Under the pieces are notes generated by a model. That model was not told the DNA's origin. It made no database searches and was given only the letters and a program-made list of their open reading frames with translations. Source: Pseudomonas plecoglossicida NBRC 103162 = DSM 15088 (GTDB taxonomy: Bacteria > Pseudomonadota > Gammaproteobacteria > Pseudomonadales > Pseudomonadaceae). From it: DNA of 64,000 bases. Of the stretch, positions 37,410 to 46,139 are shown one piece after another. The stretch lies in NCBI RefSeq assembly GCF_000730665.1, contig NZ_BBIV01000006.1:62001-126000 (forward strand). The letters are read 5' to 3'. The position numbers and the translations under genes were made by a program. Every line of letters begins with the position of its first letter. The stretch's first letter is position 1.

Positions 37410-38180
37410 ATGTCGATGCTGCAGGCGATCAGAGTCTTTCTTTTTTACCTGCTGTTGGGCACCAGTTCGCTGCTGTGGTGCTCCCTGAGCTTTTTTGTCG
37501 CGCCATTTCTGTCGTTCCCCAGGCGTTACAAGTTCATCAACGTGTACTGGTGCCGCTGTGCGCTGTTCCTGACCCGCACGATCCTTGGCATCGATTACAA
37601 GATCACGGGTGCTGAGAATGTGCCGAGTGAGCCCTGCGTGATTCTGTCCAACCATCAGAGCACCTGGGAGACGTTCTTCCTGTCCCAGTACTTCTCGCCA
37701 CTGAGCCAGGTGCTCAAGCGTGAACTGCTGTATGTGCCGTTCTTCGGTTGGGCAATGGCCATGCTGCGGCCGATCGCGATCAATCGCGACAACCCCAAGG
37801 AAGCCCTGCGTCAGGTGGCCAGCAAGGGTGACGATCTGCTCAAGCAGAAGGTCTGGGTGTTGATCTTCCCGGAAGGCACCCGGGTGCCCTTCGGCACGGT
37901 GGGCAAGTTCTCCCGCGGCGGTACCGCCTTGGCGGTGAATGCCGGGCTGCCAGTACTGCCTGTTGCGCACAACGCGGGCAAGTTCTGGCCCAAGGCTGGC
38001 TGGGGCAAGCGCGCAGGCACCATCGAGGTGGTGATCGGCGAGCCAATGTACGCCAACGGCACCGGCCCGCGCGCCATCGCCGAGCTCAATGACCGCGCTG
38101 CAGCCTGGAACGAAGCGACCCAGCGGGCCATGGGGTCGCTGCCACCGGTGGACGAAAAGCCGCAGGAGCAGATGGCCTGA
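37410..38180 (+). CDS. 1-acyl-sn-glycerol-3-phosphate acyltransferase (PlsC family)
   Basis: Acylates lysophosphatidic acid to phosphatidic acid at the inner membrane. The 256-residue protein has an N-terminal membrane helix (residues 5-35), the catalytic box SNHQSTWE (about residue 75; Glu takes the place of the more common Asp in the His-x4-Asp motif), and the glycerol-phosphate site FPEGTRVPFG (about 151). VLPVAHNAGKFW follows near 185. Pseudomonas has several PlsC paralogues, so the numbered name is not assigned. A strong bidirectional terminator follows. Confidence 0.9.
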   Translation: MSMLQAIRVFLFYLLLGTSSLLWCSLSFFVAPFLSFPRRYKFINVYWCRCALFLTRTILGIDYKITGAENVPSEPCVILSNHQSTWETFFLSQYFSPLSQVLKRELLYVPFFGWAMAMLRPIAINRDNPKEALRQVASKGDDLLKQKVWVLIFPEGTRVPFGTVGKFSRGGTALAVNAGLPVLPVAHNAGKFWPKAGWGKRAGTIEVVIGEPMYANGTGPRAIAELNDRAAAWNEATQRAMGSLPPVDEKPQEQMA

Positions 38181-38301
38181 CCATCTGTGGATAACTTGTT
38201 AGCAATTTTTCGATGAAATGCCTGAAGTTATCGCTAAGTGTTTGAATTAGCTATTTATTTCCGTGTATGACATTTTTCTGAAAATCGTGCATAAGTTTTT
38301 T

Positions 38302-38348
38302 CGAGGCATAAGAAAACCGGCTTTTACAGCCGGTTTTCTTATGCCTCG
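38302..38348. terminator. Strong bidirectional terminator with a 21-bp perfect stem
   Basis: CGAGGCATAAGAAAACCGGC plus T on the left pairs perfectly with the reverse complement ending at 38348, around a TTTAC loop. A TTTTTT run precedes the left arm, which on the minus strand is an A-run. It lies between the convergent acyltransferase and MFS genes, just before a REP pair. The 121-bp stretch from 38181 to 38301 is AT-rich, has one DnaA-box-like 9-mer at 38186 and no gene. Confidence 0.85.
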
Positions 38349-38356
38349 AGGGCCTC

Positions 38357-38424
38357 ATCGCCGGCAAGCCGGCTCCCACAAAGGATCGTGCAGTTCCCTC
38401 TGTCGGAGCCGGCTTGCCGGCGAT
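38357..38424. repeat. REP element pair (inverted)
   Basis: GCCGGCAAGCCGGCTCCCAC and the inverted GGAGCCGGCTTGCCGGCGAT, separated by about 24 bp. It sits 7 bp before the MFS gene stop codon, between convergent genes and next to the 21-bp-stem terminator. Confidence 0.9.
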
Positions 38425-38431
38425 AGGGGCA

Positions 38432-40051
38432 TCAGATCTTGTCGATATCCACATCCTTGGTTTCTTTGAGGCAGAAGATCCCCACCACCAGGCTAATCCC
38501 GGTCACCAGCACCGGGTACCACAGCCCGTAGAAGATGTCCCCGGTATACACCACCAGCGCGAACGACACCGTTGGCAGGAACCCACCGAACCAGCCATTG
38601 CCAATGTGATAAGGCAGCGACATCGAGGTATAGCGAATCCGCGTCGGGAACAGTTCAACCATCACCGCCGCCAGCGGCCCGTAGGTCATGGTCGCGATCA
38701 GGATCATCGCCACGATCAGCACCACCACCATCACCTGGTTGACCTGCCCAGGGTCGGCCTTGGCCGGATAGCCTGCCTGCTCCACTGCCGTGCGCATGGC
38801 CGCTTCGTCGAAGCCGTTGATGCTCTTGTCGCCAATGTTCACTACCACCTGGCTACCGGTCACTTCCACCGAGCTGTACGGCAGACCCTGTTTGACCAGG
38901 AAGGTCTTGACCTTGTCGCAGGGGCTGTCGAAACGTGCCTTGCCCACCGGGTCGAACTGGAAGGTGCACGTTTGCGGGTCGGCAGTGACCACGATCGGCG
39001 CCTGGCGGCTGGCGGCGTCGATCTGCGGGTTGGCGTAATGGCTCAGGGCCTTGAACAGCGGGAAGTACAACACCGTGGCCAGCAGCAGGCCGAGCATCAG
39101 GATCGGCTTGCGCCCGATGCGGTCGGACAGCCAACCGAAGAACACGAAGAACGGCGCGCCGATCACCACGCTGATGATCAGCAAGGTGTTGGCCTGGGCC
39201 GGGTCCATCTTGAGCATCTGGGTCATGAAGAACAGTACGTAGAACTGCGCCGTGTAGAAGGTCACGGCTTGCCCTGCATTGATGCTGAACAGGGCAGTGA
39301 GGACCACCTTGAGGTTCGGCCAGGAAGTGAACGACTCACGAATCGGCGACTTGCTGACCTTGCCCTGGGCCTTCATTTTCACGAAGGCCGGCGACTCGTG
39401 CATGCTCATGCGGATCCAGGTGGAGATCGCCAGCAGCACGATCGACAGCAGGAACGGCAGGCGCCAGCCCCAGGTCTCGAACTGGTCGCCGCTGATGTAG
39501 CGGCTGCCCAGTACCACCAGCAATGACAGCAGCAGGCCGAGGGTGGCAGTGGACTGGATGAAACCGGTGTGGAAACCGCGCTTGCCAGGTGGCGCATGTT
39601 CCGCCACGTAGGTGGCAGCCCCGCCATATTCCCCGCCCAACGCCAGGCCCTGGAGCATGCGCAGCACCACCAGGATGATCGGCGCCGCGATGCCGATGCT
39701 GGCATAGGTGGGCAACAGGCCGACCGCGAAGGTGGAGAGGCCCATCAGCACGATGGTCACCAGGAAGGTGTACTTGCGCCCGATCATGTCGCCCAGACGG
39801 CCGAACACCAGCGCGCCGAAAGGCCGCACCAGGAAGCCGGCGGCAAAGGCCATCAGGGCGAAAATGAAGGCGGTGGTGTCATTCACACCCGCGAAGAACT
39901 GCTTGCTGATGACCGCGGCCAGTGCGCCATAGAGAAAAAAGTCATACCACTCGAACACCGTCCCGAGGGATGACGCGAAAATGATCTTGCGTTCTTCACG
40001 ACGGCTGGATCTGCTGGCCGTCGCCCCCTGCTCTTGAATGTAATCCGACAT
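38432..40051 (-). CDS. MFS transporter, metabolite:H+ symporter type, with a soluble insert
   Basis: Product of 539 residues of the MHS (sugar porter-like) branch. Early segments read SLGTVFEWYDFFLYG (about residue 28), RPFGALVFGRLGDMIGRKYTF (about 76) and RMLQGLALGGEYGGA (about 131), all typical of the family. Between two membrane segments near residue 335 and 440 lies a polar insert of about 100 residues with two cysteines (Cys362, Cys378). GAGGAC precedes the ATG at 40051. The GMC oxidoreductase gene lies 96 bp upstream on the same strand, suggesting uptake and oxidation of a shared substrate. The substrate is unknown. Confidence 0.88.
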   Translation of the reverse strand: MSDYIQEQGATASRSSRREERKIIFASSLGTVFEWYDFFLYGALAAVISKQFFAGVNDTTAFIFALMAFAAGFLVRPFGALVFGRLGDMIGRKYTFLVTIVLMGLSTFAVGLLPTYASIGIAAPIILVVLRMLQGLALGGEYGGAATYVAEHAPPGKRGFHTGFIQSTATLGLLLSLLVVLGSRYISGDQFETWGWRLPFLLSIVLLAISTWIRMSMHESPAFVKMKAQGKVSKSPIRESFTSWPNLKVVLTALFSINAGQAVTFYTAQFYVLFFMTQMLKMDPAQANTLLIISVVIGAPFFVFFGWLSDRIGRKPILMLGLLLATVLYFPLFKALSHYANPQIDAASRQAPIVVTADPQTCTFQFDPVGKARFDSPCDKVKTFLVKQGLPYSSVEVTGSQVVVNIGDKSINGFDEAAMRTAVEQAGYPAKADPGQVNQVMVVVLIVAMILIATMTYGPLAAVMVELFPTRIRYTSMSLPYHIGNGWFGGFLPTVSFALVVYTGDIFYGLWYPVLVTGISLVVGIFCLKETKDVDIDKI

Positions 40052-40147
40052 CGTTGCTGTCCTCGGCCCACAGGCCACAGTGATTATTCTTGTTGTTCCA
40101 CTGTCGGCAGCCTCTGACCGCAAGCCGCCGGTACTGCACGCACCCGG

Positions 40148-41794
40148 TCAGGGCGTCGGTAGCGCGTCTTCGTTCAGGTAGGTCTGGGTAGCCGCTCCTT
40201 TGAGGATCAGTTGCGCCGCCTTCTCGGCGATCATGAGGGTGGGTGAACAGGTATTACCGGAGGTGATCTGCGGCATGATCGACGCGTCCGCCACGCGCAG
40301 GCCGGGTATGCCATGCACGCGCAGCTGGTTATCCACAACGTCCAGTGCGCCGCTGCCCATGCGGCAGGTGCCCACCGGGTGGAAGATCGTGGTGCCGATC
40401 TTGCCGGCGGCTTCGAACAAGTCTTCTTCCGTCTGCAGAGCCGGCCCTGGCAGGTACTCCTTGGGATCGAAGGCGGCGAGGGCAGGGGCCTGGACGATGC
40501 GCCGGGTGAGGCGAATGGCGTCGGCAGCGACCCGCAGGTCCCGCGGGTCGCTCAGGTAATTGGGATCGATCAGCGGAGCGCTGTGCATGTCCGCGCTGGC
40601 GATGTCGATGCGCCCACGGCTTGCCGGGCGCAGGTTGCACACCGAAGCGGTGAAGGCCGGGAACTGATGAAGCGGCTCGCCGAAGCGTTCCAGCGACAAC
40701 GGTTGCACGTGGTACTGAAGGTTCGCCGTGGCCTGCTCGGGCCCGGAGCGCACGAACGCGCCCAACTGGCTGGGCGCCATGGCCAACGGGCCACTGCGGT
40801 CGTACAGGTAGCGCAGGCCCATGCCCATCTTGCCCCACAGGCTGTTGGCCATCTGGTTCAGGGTGCGGGTGTTGCGAATCTGGTAGATCAGCCGCAGTTG
40901 CAGATGGTCCTGCAGGTTGCCGCCGACACCGGGCATGTCGTGACGCACGGCAATCCCCAGGCTTTCCAGCAGCTTGCGTGGGCCGATGCCTGAGCGCTGC
41001 AAGATACCGGGCGAGCCCACCGCGCCTGCGCACAGGATGATTTCACGGCGCGCGGCAAATTCGTGCCAGGCGCCTTGCCAGCGTGCCTTTACCGCACGCG
41101 CACGGGTGTTGTTCAACAGCACCTGGTCGACTTGAACATCGGTGAGCACGGTGAGATTGGCGCGGTCCTTGATCGGCCGCAGGAATGCCTTGGATGCATT
41201 CCAGCGCACGCCGCTGCGCTGGTTGACCTGAAAGTATCCACAGCCCTGGTTGTCGCCGGTGTTGAAGTCGTCGACCTTGCCGATCCCGCTCTGTTCGGCG
41301 GCATCGCGGAAAGCATCGAGAATCGGCCAGCTATAGCGCTGACGCTCGACGCGCCACTCGCCGCTGGCGCCATGGTGCTCGCTGCTGCCGGAAAAATGAT
41401 TTTCGCTGGCCTTGAACAACGGCAGCACATCCTTCCAGGCCCAACCGTCGTTGCCTTGTTCGGCCCACTGGTCATAGTCGGCCGCCTGGCCGCGCATGTA
41501 GATCATGCCGTTGATGGATGAACAGCCACCCAGCACCTTGCCCCGTGGATAACCCAGGCTGCGACCGCCCAGGCCGGGCTGTGCTTGGGTCTTGAAGCAC
41601 CAGTCGGTACGGGGGTTGCCGATGCAATAGAGGTAACCGACGGGGATATGGATCCACGGGTAGTTGTCGCGGCCGCCCGCTTCGAGCAGCAATACCCGGC
41701 AGGTCGGGTCGGCGGACAAACGATTGGCCAACAGGCAGCCGGCGGGACCGGCACCTACGACGACGTAGTCGAAGACAGAATCGGCTGATGGCAT
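40148..41794 (-). CDS. GMC-family FAD-dependent alcohol dehydrogenase (choline dehydrogenase-like)
   Basis: Product of 548 residues. The FAD-binding loop is DYVVVGAGPAGCLLANRLS at residue 9. The GMC signature 1 region is GKVLGGCSSINGMIYMRG (about 80) and signature 2 is GAVGSPGILQRSGIGP (about 255). The C-terminal HPVGTCRMG has the active-site His, and a second conserved Asn-rich block is in ASIMPQITSGNTCSPTLMIAEK. Sequence resembles choline dehydrogenases, but this class covers many alcohols. GAGG precedes the ATG at 41794. Paired with the MFS gene; a divergent LysR gene may regulate them. Confidence 0.9.
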   Translation of the reverse strand: MPSADSVFDYVVVGAGPAGCLLANRLSADPTCRVLLLEAGGRDNYPWIHIPVGYLYCIGNPRTDWCFKTQAQPGLGGRSLGYPRGKVLGGCSSINGMIYMRGQAADYDQWAEQGNDGWAWKDVLPLFKASENHFSGSSEHHGASGEWRVERQRYSWPILDAFRDAAEQSGIGKVDDFNTGDNQGCGYFQVNQRSGVRWNASKAFLRPIKDRANLTVLTDVQVDQVLLNNTRARAVKARWQGAWHEFAARREIILCAGAVGSPGILQRSGIGPRKLLESLGIAVRHDMPGVGGNLQDHLQLRLIYQIRNTRTLNQMANSLWGKMGMGLRYLYDRSGPLAMAPSQLGAFVRSGPEQATANLQYHVQPLSLERFGEPLHQFPAFTASVCNLRPASRGRIDIASADMHSAPLIDPNYLSDPRDLRVAADAIRLTRRIVQAPALAAFDPKEYLPGPALQTEEDLFEAAGKIGTTIFHPVGTCRMGSGALDVVDNQLRVHGIPGLRVADASIMPQITSGNTCSPTLMIAEKAAQLILKGAATQTYLNEDALPTP

Positions 41795-41914
41795 GTGCAA
41801 CCTCGCGCCTGATTATTGTTCTTGTCGTCCTACATCTTATTGATTAATTTCGCTGAGGAAACACGAGATTTCGCGCAGCCGTTGTGCGTTTTAGCACAGT
41901 GGTAAGCCTGTACT

Positions 41915-42008
41915 GGCGCTATCGCTGGCAAGCCGGCTCACACCGGAAACCCACAAGTCTTGAACCCTGTGGAGTACCTGTGGGAGCCGGCTTGCCGGCG
42001 ATAGCGCC
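41915..42008. repeat. REP element pair in a divergent promoter region
   Basis: GGCGCTATCGCTGGCAAGCC at the left pairs with GGCTTGCCGGCGATAGCGCC at the right (ends 42008), the longest such pair in the window, with about 50 bp between. Unlike the other REP pairs here, it lies between divergent start codons (41794 and 42035) and so may separate or influence two promoters. Confidence 0.85.
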
Positions 42009-42034
42009 AGAACGAACAGCACAAAAGGATCAGC

Positions 42035-42922
42035 ATGTTCGACTGGAATGATCTGCGGTTTTTCCTCGAGTTGCAGCGCAGCGGCCGCTTGCTCACTGCC
42101 GCCAAGCGCCTCAATACCACCCACAGCACCGTCGCCCGGCACATCGAAAGCATCGAGAAGAGCCTCGGCACCCCCCTGTTCATGCAGCATGCCCAGGGTT
42201 ACGAGCTGACCCCTTCAGGCCAGGCGCTGCTCAAGCATGCCGAAGCCATGGAGAACGTCGCCCTGCTGGCGCAGGAAGAAATCACCCAGGCCATAACGCC
42301 ACTGGGCAAGATCCGCCTTGGGGTAACCGAAGGCATCGGCATCATGTTCTTCACCCCGCGCATGAGCGAACTGTTCGAGCGCTATCCGGGCCTTGAGGTC
42401 GAGCTGGTCGCCGTGCCGCGCTTCGTCAGCATCCTGAACCGCGAAGCGGAAATCAGCATCCACCTGGAACGGCCCAATGCCGACCTGCTGATTACCCGCA
42501 AGCTCACCGACTACCGCCTGGCGCTGTATGCCAGCCAGGCCTACCTGGACCGCTCGCCGCCCCTGCGCAGTCGCGAAGACCTGGCCCGCCACAGCTGGAT
42601 CGGTTATGTCGATGACCTGCTGTTCAGCCAGGAGCTGCTGTTTCTCAACAGCTTCTGCCGGGCGCCCAACGTGGCCTTTCGCAGCACCAGCGTGATCGCC
42701 CAGCAGACCGCGGCCCGCGCCGGATTGGGCATTGCCGTGCTGCCCAACTTCATGGCCCGCCACGATCCCGGGCTGGTGCGCGTGCTGCCCAGCGAGACCA
42801 TCCAGCGCAGCTACTGGATCTGTACTCGCCGCGAGCTGCACAAATCGGTGCGCCTGCGGGTCGTCTGGGACTACCTGCTGGCGCTGTGCGCGGCGCAGCA
42901 AGGCGAGTTGCTAGCCGAGTAG
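42035..42922 (+). CDS. LysR-type transcriptional regulator
   Basis: Product of 295 residues: N-terminal helix-turn-helix (residues 3-62, with FLELQRSGRLLTAAKRL and THSTVARHIESIE) and a C-terminal effector domain. AAAGGATCAGC precedes the ATG at 42035. It is divergent from the GMC/MFS pair, its likely target by the usual LysR rule, though the REP pair between them complicates this. It ends convergently, overlapping the 3' end of the TauE gene by 12 bp. Confidence 0.88.
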   Translation: MFDWNDLRFFLELQRSGRLLTAAKRLNTTHSTVARHIESIEKSLGTPLFMQHAQGYELTPSGQALLKHAEAMENVALLAQEEITQAITPLGKIRLGVTEGIGIMFFTPRMSELFERYPGLEVELVAVPRFVSILNREAEISIHLERPNADLLITRKLTDYRLALYASQAYLDRSPPLRSREDLARHSWIGYVDDLLFSQELLFLNSFCRAPNVAFRSTSVIAQQTAARAGLGIAVLPNFMARHDPGLVRVLPSETIQRSYWICTRRELHKSVRLRVVWDYLLALCAAQQGELLAE

Positions 42923-43729
42923 CGCCTTGCCCGCCAGGAGCAGGGCAGCCGACCAGCCGGCCACGGCAAACATCTGCTGCAAACGCGGCCCGGCGAGCCT
43001 GCCAGCCAGCGGCCGGGCTGCCAGCAGGCCGAGGACCGCACCGATGGCGAACGGTGCGCCAACCCGCCAGTGCATGACGCCCGCCAAGGTAGCACTGACC
43101 ACGCTGCCCATCGATACCAGGGCGATCACCGCCAGCGATGTGCAGACGATGCTGGTCATGCGCAGGTTGGTGTAGCGGTTCAAGGCCGGGATGATCACGA
43201 ACCCGCCGCCCACACCCAGCAAGCCGGACAACAGCCCGGACAGTGCTCCGGTGAAAGCCAGGGCACGCGCGCACGGTAGCGTCCAACGCAAGCGCCCCTG
43301 CAGCGGGTTGAGTACGCAAGGTGCGATCAGCCGGTGCGCATCGACGGTCTCGCCGCGCAGTTCCCTGGCCGCCTTGCGCCAGATGCGCAGGCAGGCGTAC
43401 ACCAGCACCACGGCGAACACCAATGCCAAGGGCGTATTGGGCAAGCGCTGGGCGAGCATCAGCCCGAACGGTGCTACCGCGATACCGATCAGGGCGATGA
43501 ACAGGGCGGCGCGATAGCGCACCAGCCCTTGGCGCAAACCCAGCACGGCGCCCACGGCAGCCGCCAGCCCCACCGCCAGCAAGCCGATGGGCGCCGCTTC
43601 GACCATCGACATGCCCAGGCCGAACACCAGCAACGGCACCGCCAGGATGCCGCCACCGGCACCGGTCAGCGCCAGCACGGCACCGATGATGGCACCGAGC
43701 CCGGCGCCAAGCAGTTCATGCTCTATCAC
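42911..43729 (-). CDS. TauE/SafE-family sulfite or organosulfur exporter
   Basis: Inner-membrane protein of 272 residues with about eight hydrophobic segments and the two family repeats: GALLALTG-type glycines in AVLALTGAGGGILAVPLLV (residue 17) and again GLLSGLLGVGGGFVIIP (about 150). The start is GTG at 43729, which overlaps the preceding stop codon (GTGA), with GAGG upstream. As the third gene of the sulfide-oxidation operon it probably exports sulfite or thiosulfate made by the two enzymes. Substrate is inferred from context. Confidence 0.88.
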   Translation of the reverse strand: MIEHELLGAGLGAIIGAVLALTGAGGGILAVPLLVFGLGMSMVEAAPIGLLAVGLAAAVGAVLGLRQGLVRYRAALFIALIGIAVAPFGLMLAQRLPNTPLALVFAVVLVYACLRIWRKAARELRGETVDAHRLIAPCVLNPLQGRLRWTLPCARALAFTGALSGLLSGLLGVGGGFVIIPALNRYTNLRMTSIVCTSLAVIALVSMGSVVSATLAGVMHWRVGAPFAIGAVLGLLAARPLAGRLAGPRLQQMFAVAGWSAALLLAGKALLG

Positions 43730-44994
43730 TGAGGTGCCTCGACCAGTGGCTGAGGCCGCGCCATCCATTCACGCCCCTTGAGCATGCCTTGCCAATACAG
43801 CGGCGGCAGTACTCGCGCCTTGAGCAGCCAGGCCAGGCGAGTCGGCTTGCGCCCGTCCAGCAACCAGCGCGGGAAACTCGGCGCGACCTTGCCGCCATAG
43901 GTGAACTCGGCCAGCACGATCTTGCCGCGCTCGACAGTCAGCGGGCAGGAACCATAGCCATCGTACTGGGCCAAGGTCGGCAACCGGCCCAGCGCCACCA
44001 GCACATTGTTGGCCACCACCGGCGCCTGCTTGCGCGCCGCGGCTGCAGTCTTGGCATTGCTGGTGTTGGCCACGTCGCCCAGGGCATGGATGTTGAGGAA
44101 CTGGCGATGGCGCAGGGTATGCGGGTCGACATCGACCCAACCTGCGGCATCGGCCAACGGGCTGTGGCGGATGAAGTCAGGGGCGACTTGCGGCGGAACC
44201 ACGTGCAGCATGTCGAAGGCTTCAGTGCGGGTTTCGCTGCTGCCGTCGGCGAGCGTACGGGCGAAGGTCGCGCGCTTGTTGGGGCCATCCACCGCGACCA
44301 GGCGCTGGCTGTAGTTCAGGTCGACGCCGTACTTGTCGATGTAGGCCATGAGCGCGGGCACATAGTCGGGCACGCCGAACAGCACGGCGCCAGCGTTGAA
44401 GAAGCTGGCCTTGATGTTACCCAGATGACCATGGCGCAGCCAATGGTCGCAGGAGAGGTACAGGGCTTTTTGCGGCGCACCGGCGCACTTGATCGGCATC
44501 GGCGGCTGGGTGAACAGCGCACGGCCTTGCTTGAGTCTTTGCACCAGCTGCCACGTGTAGGGTGCCAGGTCGTACCGGTAGTTCGAGGTCACGCCATTGC
44601 GGCCCAGGGTCTCGCTGAGCCCGGCGATGGACTCCCAGTCGAGCTTCAGGCCAGGGCAGACCACCAGTTGCTCGTAACTGACGGCACGGCCGTCTTCGAG
44701 CATGACCAGTTGGGCAGAAGGATCGAATCCCTGCACCCGCGCCTTGACCCAATGCACACCGCGTGGAATGGCCGAGGCCATGGTACGGGCGGTGCTGGGT
44801 GCGTTGAACACACCAGCGCCGACCATGGTCCAGCCGGGCTGGTAGTAGTGCACATCGGCGGGGTCGATCAGCGCGATGTCCAGGGAAGGGTCGCGGCTGA
44901 TCAGGCTGGAGGCGGTGGCGATACCCGCGGCACCGGCACCGACGATGACCACTTTGTGGTGGTCGGCATGAGTTGGGGACAACAAGGCAGGCAT
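43726..44994 (-). CDS. sqr: Sulfide:quinone oxidoreductase, type II
   Basis: Product of 422 residues, oxidising sulfide to sulfane sulfur and passing electrons to quinone. The FAD loop is KVVIVGAGAAGIATASSL (residue 14). The two redox cysteines known in the mitochondrial-type enzyme are present: Cys170 in IKCAGAPQK and Cys350 in YGSCPLT. LHVVPPQVAPDFI and HALGDVANTSNAKTAAA match the same type. AGGAAA precedes the ATG at 44994. It follows the persulfide dioxygenase-like gene by 40 bp and overlaps the TauE gene by 4 bp. Confidence 0.92.
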   Translation of the reverse strand: MPALLSPTHADHHKVVIVGAGAAGIATASSLISRDPSLDIALIDPADVHYYQPGWTMVGAGVFNAPSTARTMASAIPRGVHWVKARVQGFDPSAQLVMLEDGRAVSYEQLVVCPGLKLDWESIAGLSETLGRNGVTSNYRYDLAPYTWQLVQRLKQGRALFTQPPMPIKCAGAPQKALYLSCDHWLRHGHLGNIKASFFNAGAVLFGVPDYVPALMAYIDKYGVDLNYSQRLVAVDGPNKRATFARTLADGSSETRTEAFDMLHVVPPQVAPDFIRHSPLADAAGWVDVDPHTLRHRQFLNIHALGDVANTSNAKTAAAARKQAPVVANNVLVALGRLPTLAQYDGYGSCPLTVERGKIVLAEFTYGGKVAPSFPRWLLDGRKPTRLAWLLKARVLPPLYWQGMLKGREWMARPQPLVEAPQ

Positions 44995-45034
44995 GACAGT
45001 ATTTCCTGGATTTCTAATAGATGGAGCAGGGCGG

Positions 45035-45919
45035 TCAGAGCTTGTTCAGCGGAATCTTCAGGTAGCTCACGCCGTTTTCCTCGGGCTCGGGGAAATGGCC
45101 GCTGCGCATGTTCACCTGCACCGAAGGCAGGATCAGCACGGGCATGTCGAGGGTCTTGTCGCGGGCTTCGCGCATGGCGACGAAGCTGTCCTCGTCGATG
45201 CCTTGATGGATGTGAATATTGTCACCGCGCTGTTCGGCGACCGTGGTGACGTAGCGCATGTCACGCCCACCTGGCAGGTAGTCGTGGCACATGAACAGCT
45301 GGGTCTGGTCTGGGAAGGCCAGCAGGCGGCGGATGGAGCGATACAAGGTGCGGGCATCGGCACCGGGGAAGTCACAGCGCGCGGTACCGTAGTCGGGCAT
45401 GAACAATGTGTCGCCGACGAACACTGCTTTCTCCCCGCCATCCTGGACCAGGTAACTCATGCAGGCAGGTGTATGCCCCGGGGTGTGCAGGGCACGCGCG
45501 AGCAGGTTGCCGATGCGAAAGCCTTCTTCGTCCTCGAGCAACACGTCGAACTGACTACCATCACGGGCAAAGCCCGCTTCTGCGTTGTACAGCGAACCGA
45601 AGACCTTCTGCACCTGAGTGATGTGAGCACCAATGGCGGTATGGCCACCCAGCTTTTCCTTCAGGTAAGCCGCTGCGGAAAGGTGGTCGGCATGGACGTG
45701 GGTTTCCAGTATCCACTGCACCTCGGCCCCCAGCGCCTTGACCCGGGCAATCAGCAGATCTGCAGAGTCGGTGCAGGTACGTCCTGCCTTGGGGTCGTAG
45801 TCCAGGACGCTGTCGATCAACGCGCACTTGCGCGTCTCGCCGTCCATGACCAGGTAGCTGATGGTCGAGGTCGCCTTGTCGAAGAAGGCTTCCACGTGAA
45901 GGTTGTTGCCGATGATCAT
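45035..45919 (-). CDS. Metallo-beta-lactamase-fold persulfide dioxygenase-like protein
   Basis: Product of 294 residues of the ETHE1/Blh branch. The metal motif is THVHADHLSAA (His74, His76, Asp78, His79), with HTPGHTPACMSYLV (about residue 147) and the FVGDTLFMPDYGTARCDFPG segment (about 170) providing further ligands. ETHE1-type enzymes oxidise glutathione persulfide to sulfite with O2. GGAG precedes the ATG at 45919. It is the first gene of a leftward three-gene operon with sqr and tauE, divergent from a FisR-type activator. Confidence 0.9.
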   Translation of the reverse strand: MIIGNNLHVEAFFDKATSTISYLVMDGETRKCALIDSVLDYDPKAGRTCTDSADLLIARVKALGAEVQWILETHVHADHLSAAAYLKEKLGGHTAIGAHITQVQKVFGSLYNAEAGFARDGSQFDVLLEDEEGFRIGNLLARALHTPGHTPACMSYLVQDGGEKAVFVGDTLFMPDYGTARCDFPGADARTLYRSIRRLLAFPDQTQLFMCHDYLPGGRDMRYVTTVAEQRGDNIHIHQGIDEDSFVAMREARDKTLDMPVLILPSVQVNMRSGHFPEPEENGVSYLKIPLNKL

Positions 45920-45951
45920 CACGTTCTCCAAATTATCCACCGCCCTCATAA

Positions 45952-45992
45952 GGCGTAGGCAGTGCCAGGAGGTTTATCAAGATGCATGCCAG
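45952..45992 (-). promoter_or_regulatory. Candidate sigma-54 promoter(s) of the sulfide operon
   Basis: Two overlapping options are read on the minus strand. CTGGCATGCATCTTGAT (45992 to 45976) fits the -24/-12 pattern except TTGA for TTGC. CTGGCACTGCCTACGCC (45968 to 45952) has a perfect -24 TGGCAC and a -12 GC but ACGC for TTGC. Both have the required 12-bp GG-to-GC spacing. A sigma-54 promoter is expected because the divergent regulator has an intact sigma-54 interaction loop. Which one is used cannot be decided by eye. Confidence 0.55.
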
Positions 45993-46072
45993 GCCGCTTA
46001 CGCGCTGAAAAGCCAAGGAAACCGGCCATTGCTGGCGCATGCCTTGGCACAATGGCAGCTGCGCTGGCAGTC

Positions 46073-46103
46073 GACTGACAGCCAATGGCAGTGTTTGGCA
46101 GTC
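46073..46103. promoter_or_regulatory. Inverted repeat, possible activator (enhancer) site
   Basis: GACTGACA (46073-46080) and TGGCAGTC (46096-46103) pair in 7 of 8 positions, with a palindromic GCCAATGGC in between (46081-46089). The TGGCAG/TGGCAC hexamer recurs five times from 46054 to 46101. The distance of about 100 bp to the sigma-54 promoter candidates suits an upstream activating sequence for the FisR-type protein. Confidence 0.45.
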
Positions 46104-46139
46104 CTTGTTACCCTGCCTGCGTCATAGATCGGTGCCGTC

